This document shows, in pieces, positions 1 to 8,591 of a stretch of 64,000 nucleotides of DNA (position 1 is the stretch's first letter; each line of letters starts with the position of its first letter). The position numbers were made by a program, and so were the translations under genes. Under the pieces are notes generated by a model. The model made no database searches and had not been told where the DNA came from. It saw only the letters and a program-made list of their open reading frames with translations. Location: contig JACIYI010000011.1 of NCBI GenBank assembly GCA_014360005.1, forward strand, positions 1-64,000, in the 5' to 3' direction. Source of the stretch: Candidatus Aminicenantota bacterium. Lineage in GTDB: Bacteria; Acidobacteriota; Aminicenantia; Aminicenantales; Saccharicenantaceae.

Positions 1-123
1 AACCTCCTCATCATGAACTACCTTAACATCTATCCGTTCCCCCTTAACATCAAGTTCCACCTGACTCACTTTCCAGGGCTCTTCAATCCCCAAAATCTGA
101 CGATAAAGTTCTTTAACTTCCAT
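1..123 (-). CDS. ISL3-family transposase, N-terminal fragment
   Basis: Forty-one codons are visible, beginning MEVKELYRQILGIEEPWKVS and continuing with an alternating acidic/hydrophobic strand (VELDVKGERIDVKV). This is the usual opening of ISL3 (IS204/IS1001/IS1165) transposases, just before their zinc-binding cysteines; the catalytic DDE domain lies outside the window. A Shine-Dalgarno AAGGAGC precedes the ATG by about five bases. It forms the 3' arm of a perfect GCTCC-GAAA-GGAGC hairpin (130-143), which would hide the ribosome site. Family assignment rests on the short N-terminus plus the fitting terminal repeat. Confidence 0.72.
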   Translation of the reverse strand, partial: MEVKELYRQILGIEEPWKVSQVELDVKGERIDVKVVHDEEV

Positions 124-129
124 AACTTC

Positions 130-143
130 GCTCCTTTCGGAGC
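130..143 (-). promoter_or_regulatory. GNRA-capped hairpin masking the transposase ribosome site
   Basis: On the minus-strand transcript GCUCC-GAAA-GGAGC forms a five-pair stem with a GAAA tetraloop, and the 3' arm is the Shine-Dalgarno of the transposase. Sequestering the ribosome site is a known way for insertion sequences to limit translation from outside transcripts. The hairpin is seen in the sequence; the function is inferred. Confidence 0.5.
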
Positions 144-197
144 TATTCTATCTCACTTGCCTACCCATTAAAGTGCCGGAAAAGCCTATAAAATAAT

Positions 198-1568
198 TCA
201 ATCAACTATCTTGAGTGTGGTGGAATGCCGGTTAACTTCAATGATTTCTGATTCATCCGGCGGCACACCCAGGAAATCAGCCACCGGCTTGACCAGTTTC
301 TGGTAGTTCAGGACAGCAGTGACCGTCAGCGGTCCAGGGGAGATGGTGTCTGGTAACTGAAAAGTGCAGGTTTCAATCTTGGTTTCCCGTGGTCCTATCC
401 GGTAATCTACACCCAGGGATTTGGTGTTCCACTGCTGAATGGTCATCCGGCCCTGGGGGTCGAAGTAAGCCATACGGAAGATGCGGTCACCAACTGGCAC
501 GCCGTCGCGCTGCACTCCCTTAAAATTGGGGTCACCCAGGGCAATGCCCATATCCTGATAGGCCAGAGTATCGGCAGCAATAGTGTATTCTTCACCCTCA
601 AAACCTTTTCTGTCCACTGGCAGGTGATAGACCTGACCTTTAGCGTCCACAGCTTCTACGTGCATCCAGACAACCCGGTCTTCAACAGACCCTGTTGGGA
701 ACTTGTGGCCTGTTTTCTGGTTAAAAAGCACTATAGTAAACCTGACTTTGTCGCCAGGAACAGCTTCGTTGATATCCGGATGGATGCGAAGTTCAATGGT
801 TCCTTTAACCTTGCCCGGGTCATGGGCGCCGTGGAAAAGATGCTGCCGGACGTCCGGGTAAGTCTTGCCCATGGAGGCGCTTTTCCCGGGGGCGTAGGTC
901 ATATGGCAATCATGGCAACGGACATCTTCTCTGGCATAAGGGCCTTCCTTCCACTCTAAGTGAGTTGATTTAACCCAGACATCGTAAGGACTCTTTTCGT
1001 TATGGCAGGTGCCGCAGAATTCTGCTGTTCTTAAAAATTCTGATTTAACGGTGTTGTGTTCTGGAGAAACGGTTCCGCCTCTGGGACCATGTTTGACCTT
1101 TCCCGGTTCTGATATCCAGTTATAATTGTAGGGCACATCCCCGGCAAAACCGGTGACCGTGTGGCAGACTTCGCAGGAAACCGATTCGTTGGCCCGGCTG
1201 CCCTTGGCTGGAAGCGGTGGAGGAACATCGCCGGCCAGGAAGGCAATCGGCGTATGACAGCCGTTGCAGCCAGCTTTTACTCCGGCCACCACCGGGTCTT
1301 TTTCGGCGTGAGGAACAGCCAGCTTGAAGTATTCAATCTCGTCCCAGTGGTGGGTGTAGGCCTGGGACATCATGGCCTGTTTCCATTGCTGGTAGATGTC
1401 GTTATGACACTGGAGGCCGCAGAATTTTGGGGTCTGATAATCGCTGTATTTTCTGGTGCCGAGGGCTTCATCACCGGCTTTTTGCAGGCTGGCAGATGTG
1501 ACCAGCCCAAGGAAGGAAACGAGAACCAGAGGAAATGCAATTCCCAGACCGCTGTTGGAACCTTTCAT
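198..1568 (-). CDS. Pentaheme c-type cytochrome, exported
   Basis: A 456-residue secreted cytochrome. A signal peptide (residues 1-26) is followed by five heme sites: CGLQCH (50-55), CNGCH (101-105), CEVCH (132-136), CGTCH (185-189) and CHDCH (218-222). The first is CX3CH rather than CX2CH. The C-terminal half lacks hemes and looks beta-rich, as in cytochrome c554-like multiheme proteins that carry an extra domain. It probably shuttles electrons in the periplasm; partner and substrate are unknown. The start at 1568 follows AGGAGGG by five bases; ATG 1571 and an upstream start at 1598 are less well placed. An ISL3 element lies just past the stop. No co-directional neighbour is visible. Confidence 0.85.
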   Translation of the reverse strand: MKGSNSGLGIAFPLVLVSFLGLVTSASLQKAGDEALGTRKYSDYQTPKFCGLQCHNDIYQQWKQAMMSQAYTHHWDEIEYFKLAVPHAEKDPVVAGVKAGCNGCHTPIAFLAGDVPPPLPAKGSRANESVSCEVCHTVTGFAGDVPYNYNWISEPGKVKHGPRGGTVSPEHNTVKSEFLRTAEFCGTCHNEKSPYDVWVKSTHLEWKEGPYAREDVRCHDCHMTYAPGKSASMGKTYPDVRQHLFHGAHDPGKVKGTIELRIHPDINEAVPGDKVRFTIVLFNQKTGHKFPTGSVEDRVVWMHVEAVDAKGQVYHLPVDRKGFEGEEYTIAADTLAYQDMGIALGDPNFKGVQRDGVPVGDRIFRMAYFDPQGRMTIQQWNTKSLGVDYRIGPRETKIETCTFQLPDTISPGPLTVTAVLNYQKLVKPVADFLGVPPDESEIIEVNRHSTTLKIVD

Positions 1569-1861
1569 CATATCCCTCCTATAATCTATGATTACCACAA
1601 ATAATGAAGACAGGCAACATGATAAAAATATTTAAGACGGGTACTCGCTTGGGATTAATTCCGAGCTGGTAAATGGCGGTTCTTTTGCCCTATTATCTGA
1701 TAGGTCTGGTTTCTTTTAGGTTTCCTGCCCGAAGGGATTGGAGTAAAACGGGGCGACCGGACTTCGGGAAAAATAGGCTTTGATTTCCAGGCCCAGTTGG
1801 TTTAAAAAGAGAGAGCGCGTACTTCGCTAATCCAAGAATAATAATATCGAAGAGGGAAAAG

Positions 1862-3187
1862 ATGAGCACAAACAAAAAAAGATTGTCCAGAAGGGAGTTT
1901 TTAAAAACAGCTTCAGTTGCGGTTGCGGTCGGTCTGGGTTTTCCGGCCATCGTGCCGGCTTCAGCCCTCGGCCGGGACAAACGGACTGCTCCGTCTAACC
2001 GCATCGTCATGGCTGGCATCGGCTTCGGCATGATGGGCATTCCCAACATGCAAGCCTTTCTGAGTAAAGATGAGGTGCAGTGGGTAGCTGTCTGTGACCT
2101 GGACAGGAATCATTTAGCCCGGGCCAAGGACATTGTTGATAAAAAATACGGGAATAACTCCTGTAAAGCATACACGGATTTTCGAGAACTTTTTCTGAGA
2201 AAAGACATAGACGCGGTATCCATCGCCGTGCCTGACCACTGGCATGCGCTCCTATCCATAAGTACGGCCCGAGCCGGCTATGACATTTACGGTGAAAAAC
2301 CGCTGACCCACGACCTGGCTGAGGGCCGGGCTCTGGTCAGAGCCGTTGAGCGCTACGGCCGGGTGTGGCAGACCGGAAGCTGGCAGCGCTCGGTGGAGAA
2401 TTTTCACCGGGCGGCCGAGCTGGTGCGTAACGGCCGTATCGGCAAAGTCCTGCGTATTGAAGTTGGTCTGCCCGAAGGTCATCACGATTTTGCCGGTACT
2501 TTTGGCCAGGATAAAATCGAACCCCCGCCGCCCGAGCTAGATTATGAAATGTGGCTGGGGCCAGCTCCTTACTGGCCGTACTGCAAATCGCGGGTGCACA
2601 TGAACTGGCGCTGGAACATGGATTTCGGCGGAGGACAGCTCCTGGACTGGGTGGGCCACCATGTGGATATTGCTCACTGGGGCATGGGCTGGGACCGCAC
2701 CGGACCGGTAGAGATTGAAGCGGGCGGGGAGTTTCCTGAAGGCGGGGTCTACAACAGCCCGCTGCGCTACTGGGTTGATGCTAAATACGCCGACGGCACG
2801 CCGATGATTGTAGCTGGCGGCTATCCTCAAATCTGGAGTGGAACAAAATGGATTGGCGAGAAAGGCTGGGTGTGGGTGGACCGCGGCCAGTTTGAAACCG
2901 AACCAGCTTCCCTCAAGAACGAAGTCATCGGCCCGGAAGAAATCAGACTCTACAAAAGCCGCGACCATTACCAGAATTTTCTGGACTGCGTCAGGAGCAG
3001 AAAAGAAACCATTACCCCGGCTGAAGTAGCTCATCGCTCAGCCAGCGTCGGGCATCTGGCCATGATTTCCATGACGGTGGGCAGGAAGATAAGGTGGGAC
3101 CCGGTCAACGAAAAGATCATCGGCGACCCCGAAGCCGAAAGGCTCCTCAGCCGTTCCTACCGTAAACCCTGGGTTCTTTCAGAATGA
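1862..3187 (+). CDS. Tat-exported Gfo/Idh/MocA family oxidoreductase
   Basis: A 441-residue nucleotide-dependent dehydrogenase. The N-terminus has a twin-arginine signal (SRREFLK, residues 9-15) with a hydrophobic stretch ending near ALG. The Rossmann start (IVMAGIGFGMMG) and the family motif EKPLTH follow, and DWVGHHVDIAHW supplies the usual catalytic histidine region. Tat export implies folding around bound NAD(P) in the cytoplasm, as in glucose-fructose oxidoreductase. Members of this family oxidise sugar or glycoside hydroxyls, often at C3. The substrate cannot be read from sequence. The gene is followed after 16 bases by a HEAT-repeat gene, probably in one transcript. AGAGGG lies upstream of the ATG. 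Confidence 0.88.
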   Translation: MSTNKKRLSRREFLKTASVAVAVGLGFPAIVPASALGRDKRTAPSNRIVMAGIGFGMMGIPNMQAFLSKDEVQWVAVCDLDRNHLARAKDIVDKKYGNNSCKAYTDFRELFLRKDIDAVSIAVPDHWHALLSISTARAGYDIYGEKPLTHDLAEGRALVRAVERYGRVWQTGSWQRSVENFHRAAELVRNGRIGKVLRIEVGLPEGHHDFAGTFGQDKIEPPPPELDYEMWLGPAPYWPYCKSRVHMNWRWNMDFGGGQLLDWVGHHVDIAHWGMGWDRTGPVEIEAGGEFPEGGVYNSPLRYWVDAKYADGTPMIVAGGYPQIWSGTKWIGEKGWVWVDRGQFETEPASLKNEVIGPEEIRLYKSRDHYQNFLDCVRSRKETITPAEVAHRSASVGHLAMISMTVGRKIRWDPVNEKIIGDPEAERLLSRSYRKPWVLSE

Positions 3188-3203
3188 AGGGAGGAAGGGA
3201 GAG

Positions 3204-5531
3204 ATGGCCATGAAAAACAGATACGAGGATGAATTTTTGAGCATAGAAAACAGGGAACAAGCTTTCAGAACATCGGACGCGCCAGACGTACGGCGGGAGG
3301 AAAAAATGAAGTTTGAAAGCCAACATAATAGAATTCTGGCTGACGGCAATTTAACCAGGACAGGTTCTGGAACGAAAGGCGAAAAGGTCAGAATGAGAAA
3401 AGAGAGCGAACAAAAAATTAAATCTCAGTATGGCTCTGAGTTTGTAGCTGAAAGCCGGCGTTCAGGAAAAGGCAGTTTAGGTTGGGCCTCTTTTCAAACT
3501 TCTTTTGTAAGAGTTCAGAAAGTCTCTTTTATCATATTTGCTTTCCTGGCTTCATTTCTAATTACACTTCCAGTTTCGGCCATTTCTGATTCGCTGTATG
3601 CAATTTCTCCCTGTTCAACAGAGCAGGCAACAGCCAGTTCACAGAACAGCCTGGAGCAGTTAGACCAGGTCCTGAAAGCTCTGGAGAAATTTGACCACAG
3701 CCAGGGAGAAGGCCCGGCTCTGGCCCTGGACAGGCTCATCTTCAGCCTGAAAGATGATCAGACGCTGAGGCTGGCGGCCGAGAAAAAGCTTCTGCAGTTT
3801 TTTGCTGGCCCGGTCACCACAGATGCCCGCATTGCGGTCAGTAAGCCTTTGAGCTGGATCGCTGGCTCTGAATCGGTTAAAGCATTATCTCCGTTTATTG
3901 CTGACCCTGAAAAATCCGACCCGGCCCGCTTTGTCCTGGAGAGAATCCCTGGAGAGGAAGTTAATGCTGCTCTCATTGCTGCGCTGGAAAAGGCTCCGGC
4001 CGAGGTTATACCCGGAATCATCAGCAGCCTGGGCCATAGAAGAGCGACTGCTGCGGTGCCGCAACTGGAAAAACTCCTTAAGAAAAATCCATCGCCGGCA
4101 GTTGTAGTTGCCGCGCTTGAAGCTCTGGGCAACATCGGCGGTAGCGCAGCCAGCAATATTCTCCTTAATTACCTGAAATCCGGCGATGAAAAAATTCGCC
4201 TTCTGGCTGCCGACTCACTTTTAAGGACGGCTAACAGGGAAATTGAAAACCGGCAATACGAAGCTGCCTCAACCATAGCCAGTTCACTGCTTAAAGCCAC
4301 GCTGACTCCAGCCGAAAAACTGGCGGCCTGGAAAGTAAAAATTCTGGCAGCTGGAGATAAAGGCGAAGGCGAAATTCAAGCCGCCTTAAAGAGCAGGGAT
4401 GACCTGGCCAGACAGGCAACCATCGGTCTTATCCCACGCCTCGTTCCTAAGGATAAAATTGATTCTTACCTGGGGCTTTTTTCCGGGCTTCCGGACAACC
4501 TTCAGGTCCAGGTAGCTGCGGTGCTGGCTAATTATCCTGTTAAGACAGCCCGGGAATACCTCTTGAACCTGGCCGCTAAATCACCTGCGCCCGAGGTCAG
4601 AACAGAAGCTATGGTCAGCTTAGGAAAGATTGGCGATAGCTCCACGGTGGAGTTTCTGGCCGGTAAGGCAGCCACTTCTCGCGGAAATGAAAAGGCCGCC
4701 GCCAGAGAAAGTCTGGCCGCATTGCGGGGAAAGGAGGTTGATAAAAAGATTCTGGAAATGCTTTCTTCTACAGCCGAACAAGCGCTGCGCAACGAATTAC
4801 TCCTGGCTGCCTGCGAAAGAAACATCAGGGAAAGCCGGGAATTTTTCCTTAAAGAAGCAGCCAGCCCTTCGGCTGACCTGGCACTGGTTTCCCGCGGCCT
4901 GAGAGCCTTTGGCGATATCAGCCTGGCTGAAGAGTTGCTGAACATAACCTATGAGAATGAAGACGAGGCTTTCCGGGAGGAGATGGCTGGCATCATGGCT
5001 GTCTGGGCTAAACAGAGTGCCCGGCCGGATGCCCGCTCGGGCTATTTCCGGAACCTGCTGAGTGCGGAAAAACAGCCTGAAAGGCAGGCCTTGCTCATTT
5101 CCATAATCGGGAAAATCGGTGAAAGAAATTCTCTGCCACTCCTGCGCAATTATTTGAAAAGTCAGGACCCAAAAGTCAGGGAAGCCTCCGTCCGGGCTTT
5201 ATCCGACTGGCCCGAGGTTGAAGCTCGCGATGACCTCTGGCTCATAGCCCGCAGTTCATCTGACCTGAAGGAGAAGGTTCTGGCCATCAGGGGCCTGGTC
5301 CGGCTGACTGCTTCTGAGAGATACCGGAGGCCGGAAGCCGTGGTTGACTCCCTGAAAGAAATTTATTCTCTATGCCCTAGAGCTGAGGAAAGAAAGCTGG
5401 TTCTGGCGGCTTTTCCGGAATTTTCCTGCGAGCCGGGACTTTCTTTCTGCCAGTCACTGGCCAGTGACCCTGAAGTTGGCGCCGAAGCCCGCACCGCGGC
5501 CGAAAAAATCTCCCAGCGCCTGAGAAGGTAA
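3204..5531 (+). CDS. HEAT-repeat protein with N-terminal membrane segment
   Basis: A 775-residue protein made largely of HEAT/PBS-lyase-like helical repeats from about residue 140 to the end, for example segments around residues 250-320 and 480-540. A hydrophobic stretch at 107-126 (VSFIIFAFLASFLITLPVSA) looks like a signal anchor or cleavable signal. It is preceded by about 100 hydrophilic, low-complexity residues, which is odd. Translation may really start at 3306 (ATG after GGGAGGAAAAA) or 3393, giving a shorter n-region. Its architecture matches the HEAT part of the minus-strand gene at 28215, but it lacks the C-terminal DUF1080 domain. It likely acts as a periplasmic scaffold; no catalytic residues were recognised. 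Confidence 0.78.
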   Translation: MAMKNRYEDEFLSIENREQAFRTSDAPDVRREEKMKFESQHNRILADGNLTRTGSGTKGEKVRMRKESEQKIKSQYGSEFVAESRRSGKGSLGWASFQTSFVRVQKVSFIIFAFLASFLITLPVSAISDSLYAISPCSTEQATASSQNSLEQLDQVLKALEKFDHSQGEGPALALDRLIFSLKDDQTLRLAAEKKLLQFFAGPVTTDARIAVSKPLSWIAGSESVKALSPFIADPEKSDPARFVLERIPGEEVNAALIAALEKAPAEVIPGIISSLGHRRATAAVPQLEKLLKKNPSPAVVVAALEALGNIGGSAASNILLNYLKSGDEKIRLLAADSLLRTANREIENRQYEAASTIASSLLKATLTPAEKLAAWKVKILAAGDKGEGEIQAALKSRDDLARQATIGLIPRLVPKDKIDSYLGLFSGLPDNLQVQVAAVLANYPVKTAREYLLNLAAKSPAPEVRTEAMVSLGKIGDSSTVEFLAGKAATSRGNEKAAARESLAALRGKEVDKKILEMLSSTAEQALRNELLLAACERNIRESREFFLKEAASPSADLALVSRGLRAFGDISLAEELLNITYENEDEAFREEMAGIMAVWAKQSARPDARSGYFRNLLSAEKQPERQALLISIIGKIGERNSLPLLRNYLKSQDPKVREASVRALSDWPEVEARDDLWLIARSSSDLKEKVLAIRGLVRLTASERYRRPEAVVDSLKEIYSLCPRAEERKLVLAAFPEFSCEPGLSFCQSLASDPEVGAEARTAAEKISQRLRR

Positions 5532-5669
5532 ATCTCAGTCGTAGAGCTCAGGCACTATTGGCTCGCCAAAAAATGGGGAATCTAGAAATTTCCTAATTAT
5601 TTGCTAGGGCAGGGGTATTATTTGGATAATCAGCTAAATATATTTTAGCTTCGTTCTTCTTTTTACCGG

Positions 5670-6077
5670 CTATTTTTCTGCCAGCGCTGCCTGCATACGC
5701 CGCCAGGCTGCCATGGAACGTGCCAGATGCTCTCGCGCATCACCACCAGTACCATAACATTGTAAACCGATTGGTCCTTTGTAACCCAGGTCTTGAAGCG
5801 TTTTCAGAAAGGTGAGAGCGTCAAATGAACCCTGGTCCAGCGGTTGAATGTAACGGCTCCAGCCTGGCTGGTCGTCGTATTCATCGGCACCGTTGATGGA
5901 CACGGCCATTAACCGGTGCAGGGCTTGCTGAAGTCTCGTCCTGTAATCGCGGTCTTTTGAGACACGCAGCCAGTGGCAGAGGTTGAACATAACCCCAACG
6001 TTTGGCCGGTCTACTCTGTCCGCCACCCGCACGGCGTCCTCAACGAAAGAAATTTCTGTTTGAAAAGTCAGGCGGGT
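5670..6077 (-). pseudogene. C-terminal remnant of a TIM-barrel sugar isomerase/epimerase
   Basis: About 135 codons encode the last third of a xylose-isomerase-like TIM barrel. Recognisable pieces are VDRPNVGVMFNLCHWLRV, LDQGSFDALTFL and GLQCYGTGGDAREHL. Upstream the frame ends at TAA (6078-6080) with only TRLTFQTEISFVEDAV added, so the N-terminal two thirds are missing and no proper start exists; GTG at 6032 is the only in-frame candidate. The family is normally about 280-330 residues. The fragment lies head to head with the intact gene at 6145 and may be scar tissue of a rearrangement in this glycoside locus. Confidence 0.7.
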
Positions 6078-6144
6078 TTAAATAACATAAAATCGATAAA
6101 GTTTTCTTTCATTTCAATTTTAATTTTATAAAAGGGAGATAACC

Positions 6145-7317
6145 ATGATTGAAGGACAGGAAACGTTAGGTAAAGTCACTCAGTTAAAATATGCCATGGT
6201 CGGCGGTGGCGCCGGTGCTTTTATCGGTGATGTTCACCGCAAAGCCATCGCCATGGACGGCAAAGCCAGGCTGGTGGCCGGCTGTTTTTCGCAGAGTTAT
6301 GAAAATACCCTGAAAACCGGTGAGCTGCTTGGCCTGGATAAAAGCCGCCTTTACCGCAACTTTGAGGAGATGCTCAAGGCAGAGGCTGCTCATCCGGACA
6401 GGCCGGATTTTATCGTCATCGTCACGCCCAACGACACCCATTATCCGATTGCCCGCCTGGCCCTGGAGCTGGGGTTTGCTGTGGTCTGCGACAAACCATT
6501 AGCCACCAGCAGTAAGCTGGCTGAGGAGCTGGCTGATTTAGCCCGCCAGAAGGACCTGCTTTTCTGCGTTACCTACACCTACTCTGGCTTTCCCATCATC
6601 AAGCATTTGCGGCATCTTATTGCCAGCGGGGAATTAGGCACCATTCGCTTTGTGGCCGGCGAATATCCGCAGGAATGGCTGGCTACCCTGCTGGAGAAAA
6701 CCGGGCAGAAGCAGGCAGCCTGGCGCACTGACCCGACCCGGGCTGGCATTTCTAACTGTGTGGGTGATATCGGCTCGCACATTGAACACATGGTTTCTTA
6801 CCTCACCGGACTGGAAATTGAATCGCTCTGTGCCAGACTTGACCACTTTGGCGAAGGCCGTCCACTTGATGACAACGCTTCCATCATGGTGAATTTTAAG
6901 GGTGGAGCACGTGGCCTGTACTGGTGCTCGCAGATTGCCATTGGCCATGACAACGGTTTCAGGGTTCGTATCTACGGCACCAAAGGCGCCGTTGAATGGT
7001 GCCAGGAAGACCCCAACCACGCCAAAATCGCTTACCTGGACCGGCCAGTGGCTTTTATTTCGCGCGGCCGCGACCCCATGTGCCCCCGGGCCCAGGCTTT
7101 ATCCCGCATTCCTTCGGGCCACAACGAAGGCTATTTCGAAGCTTTTGCCAACATCTATTCCACCTTCATTACGGCTCTGGACAAAAAGCTCCGCGGAGAG
7201 CCGCTCACGGCTGACGACCTGGATTTCCCGAATGCCGAGGAAGGAGTGCGCGGCGTGCGTTTCATAGAAAAGTGCGTGGAAAGCTCGGAAAAAGGCGCAG
7301 TCTGGGTTAATTTCTAA
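6145..7317 (+). CDS. Gfo/Idh/MocA family oxidoreductase (cytoplasmic)
   Basis: A 390-residue dehydrogenase without signal peptide. The Rossmann region reads YAMVGGGAGAFIGDVHR, and the family EKP motif appears as DKPLATSS. The substrate domain holds GDIGSHIEHMVSYLTG with the conserved D-x-G-x-H pattern. AAAGGGAG precedes the ATG by seven bases. The stop is followed after only 20 bases by the TIM-barrel isomerase gene, so the pair forms an operon. Such dehydrogenase plus isomerase pairs are typical of inositol, trehalose (ThuB-like) or 3-keto-glycoside catabolism. It would act on cytosolic products, unlike its four Tat-exported relatives in this window. Confidence 0.87.
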   Translation: MIEGQETLGKVTQLKYAMVGGGAGAFIGDVHRKAIAMDGKARLVAGCFSQSYENTLKTGELLGLDKSRLYRNFEEMLKAEAAHPDRPDFIVIVTPNDTHYPIARLALELGFAVVCDKPLATSSKLAEELADLARQKDLLFCVTYTYSGFPIIKHLRHLIASGELGTIRFVAGEYPQEWLATLLEKTGQKQAAWRTDPTRAGISNCVGDIGSHIEHMVSYLTGLEIESLCARLDHFGEGRPLDDNASIMVNFKGGARGLYWCSQIAIGHDNGFRVRIYGTKGAVEWCQEDPNHAKIAYLDRPVAFISRGRDPMCPRAQALSRIPSGHNEGYFEAFANIYSTFITALDKKLRGEPLTADDLDFPNAEEGVRGVRFIEKCVESSEKGAVWVNF

Positions 7318-7337
7318 GTTTGGTTAAGGAGGAAAAA

Positions 7338-8327
7338 ATGAAAAGACCCGTTACTTTATTCACCGGTCAGTGGGCTGACCTGCCCTTTGAAGTCCTCTGC
7401 CAGAAGGCCAGTGCCTGGGGATATGACGGGCTGGAAATAGCCTGCTGGGGTGACCATATGGAAGTCAAGAAAGCAGCCGAGGATAAGTCCTATGTCCAGA
7501 AAAAGCTGGACACACTGGCTGCTAATAACCTTAAATGCTGGGCTCTGGGGGCTCACCTGGCCGGTCAGTGTGTGGGTGACCTTTACGACCCGCGGCTGGA
7601 CACCTTTGCCCCTGATAAAGTCAAAGGCAAGCCGGAAGAGCTTCAAGCCTGGGCCATTGAAGAGATGAAGCTCACCGCCCGGGCTGCCAGGAACCTCGGC
7701 TGCTACGTGGTCAACGGGTTCATGGGCTCTCCCATCTGGAAGTTCTGGTATTCTTTCCCGCCGACCAGCGAGGAGATGGTAGAACAGGGTTTTCAGAAAA
7801 TAAAAGAGCTTTGGACGCCAATCTGGGACGAGTTTGACCACTGGGCCGTAAAATTTGCTCTTGAAGTTCACCCGACCGAGATAGCTTTTGATTTTTACAC
7901 GGCCAGGAGGCTGCTGGAAGTTTTTGACTACCGCCCCACCCTCGGCTTCAATTTTGACCCCAGCCATCTGCTGTGGCAGGGCATGGTACCGCACCTTTTT
8001 ATCCGGGAATTTCCGGACCGGATTTTCCACGTCCACCTGAAAGATGTGGCTGTAACGCTTGATGGCAAAGCTTCTCTCATCGGGTCTCATCTGCCATTTG
8101 GCGACCTGCGCCGCGGCTGGAATTTCCGCTCTCTCGGCTATGGTGATGTGGACTTTGAGTCCATCATCCGCGAGCTAAACACCATCGGTTACAGCGGCCC
8201 GCTTTCAGTAGAGTGGGAAGACAACGGCATGGACCGGGAATTCGGCGCCAGAGAAGCCCAGGAGTTTGTTCGCAGTCATGATTTCCCGCCATCCGCTGTA
8301 GCTTTCGACAGCCATATGAAAAAATAG
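7338..8327 (+). CDS. Sugar phosphate isomerase/epimerase, TIM barrel
   Basis: A 329-residue AP-endonuclease-2/xylose-isomerase-like barrel. Metal-ligand strands are recognisable: FALEVHPTEIAF (Glu), LGFNFDPSHLLW (Asp, His), FHVHLKDVAV (His) and LSVEWEDNGMDR (Glu). Family members isomerise or epimerise sugars and inosose, and some cleave 3-keto glycosides. The start is ATG 7338, seven bases after AAGGAGG; a TTG six codons upstream has no ribosome site. It lies 20 bases behind the Gfo/Idh/MocA gene, suggesting consecutive steps on one substrate. The substrate is not determinable from sequence. Confidence 0.87.
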   Translation: MKRPVTLFTGQWADLPFEVLCQKASAWGYDGLEIACWGDHMEVKKAAEDKSYVQKKLDTLAANNLKCWALGAHLAGQCVGDLYDPRLDTFAPDKVKGKPEELQAWAIEEMKLTARAARNLGCYVVNGFMGSPIWKFWYSFPPTSEEMVEQGFQKIKELWTPIWDEFDHWAVKFALEVHPTEIAFDFYTARRLLEVFDYRPTLGFNFDPSHLLWQGMVPHLFIREFPDRIFHVHLKDVAVTLDGKASLIGSHLPFGDLRRGWNFRSLGYGDVDFESIIRELNTIGYSGPLSVEWEDNGMDREFGAREAQEFVRSHDFPPSAVAFDSHMKK

Positions 8328-8420
8328 GAAAGAAATACCTGACATTGGCCGCAGGGCCCGTGCGGCTGGCGCCATTTAAACTTTAAAAGCAAGATTCTCC
8401 AGGATGATGGCAGAGCAATT

Positions 8421-8444
8421 ATATATGAACAATTATTCATATAT
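8421..8444. promoter_or_regulatory. Perfect palindrome, possible operator
   Basis: ATATATGAA-CAATTA-TTCATATAT has two perfect 9-base arms around a six-base centre. It lies about 95 bases after the isomerase gene and 410 bases before the next gene. Size and symmetry suit a dimeric regulator, but no matching copy was noticed elsewhere and no regulator is encoded nearby. Confidence 0.3.
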
Positions 8445-8528
8445 CACTGTACTGCTGACCGTTTGGACATTGAGCTTATCTGGCGGAAATCTTAATCGCT
8501 GGCCAGCACAGCTTAGAATCTGTTGCTG

Positions 8529-8591
8529 CTGACCTCGAACTAGAGCCATCCCAGTTACTGGGTGGCATTGGTGCCAGCGAGTCAGTTTTTT
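8529..8591 (+). terminator. Compound stem-loop followed by T6 (terminator or small RNA 3' end)
   Basis: An outer stem pairs CTGACcTCG (8529-8537, one bulged C) with CGAGTCAG (8578-8585). Inside it GCCAtCCCAG-TTA-CTGGGTGGC (8545-8566) forms a nine-pair hairpin with one bulge, and six T follow at 8586-8591. An alternative hairpin TGGCA-TTGG-TGCCA (8563-8576) shares bases with the inner one. It could terminate the 6145-8327 operon, about 200 bases late, or be the 3' part of a separate RNA. Confidence 0.45.

Larger units (their letters stand above)
1..186 (-). mobile_element. ISL3-family insertion sequence, one end (partial)
   Basis: The left edge holds one end of an insertion sequence running off the window. 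It contains the first 41 codons of an ISL3-type transposase and, outside it, a candidate terminal inverted repeat at 161-186. Read on the minus strand this repeat starts GGCTTTTCCGGCACTTTAAT, which resembles the GGCTCTTCC-type ends of ISL3 elements. The element ends about 11 bases beyond the stop codon of the cytochrome gene at 198, so insertion did not break that gene. The other end and the 8-bp target duplication cannot be seen. Confidence 0.7.

Noticed and set aside
624-959. Plus-strand open frame opposite the pentaheme cytochrome
   Set aside because: Entirely antisense to a well-supported cytochrome gene and without recognisable protein sequence.
1693-2049. Minus-strand open frame overlapping the dehydrogenase start
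   Set aside because: Antisense to the Tat-signal region of a clear gene; no ribosome site.
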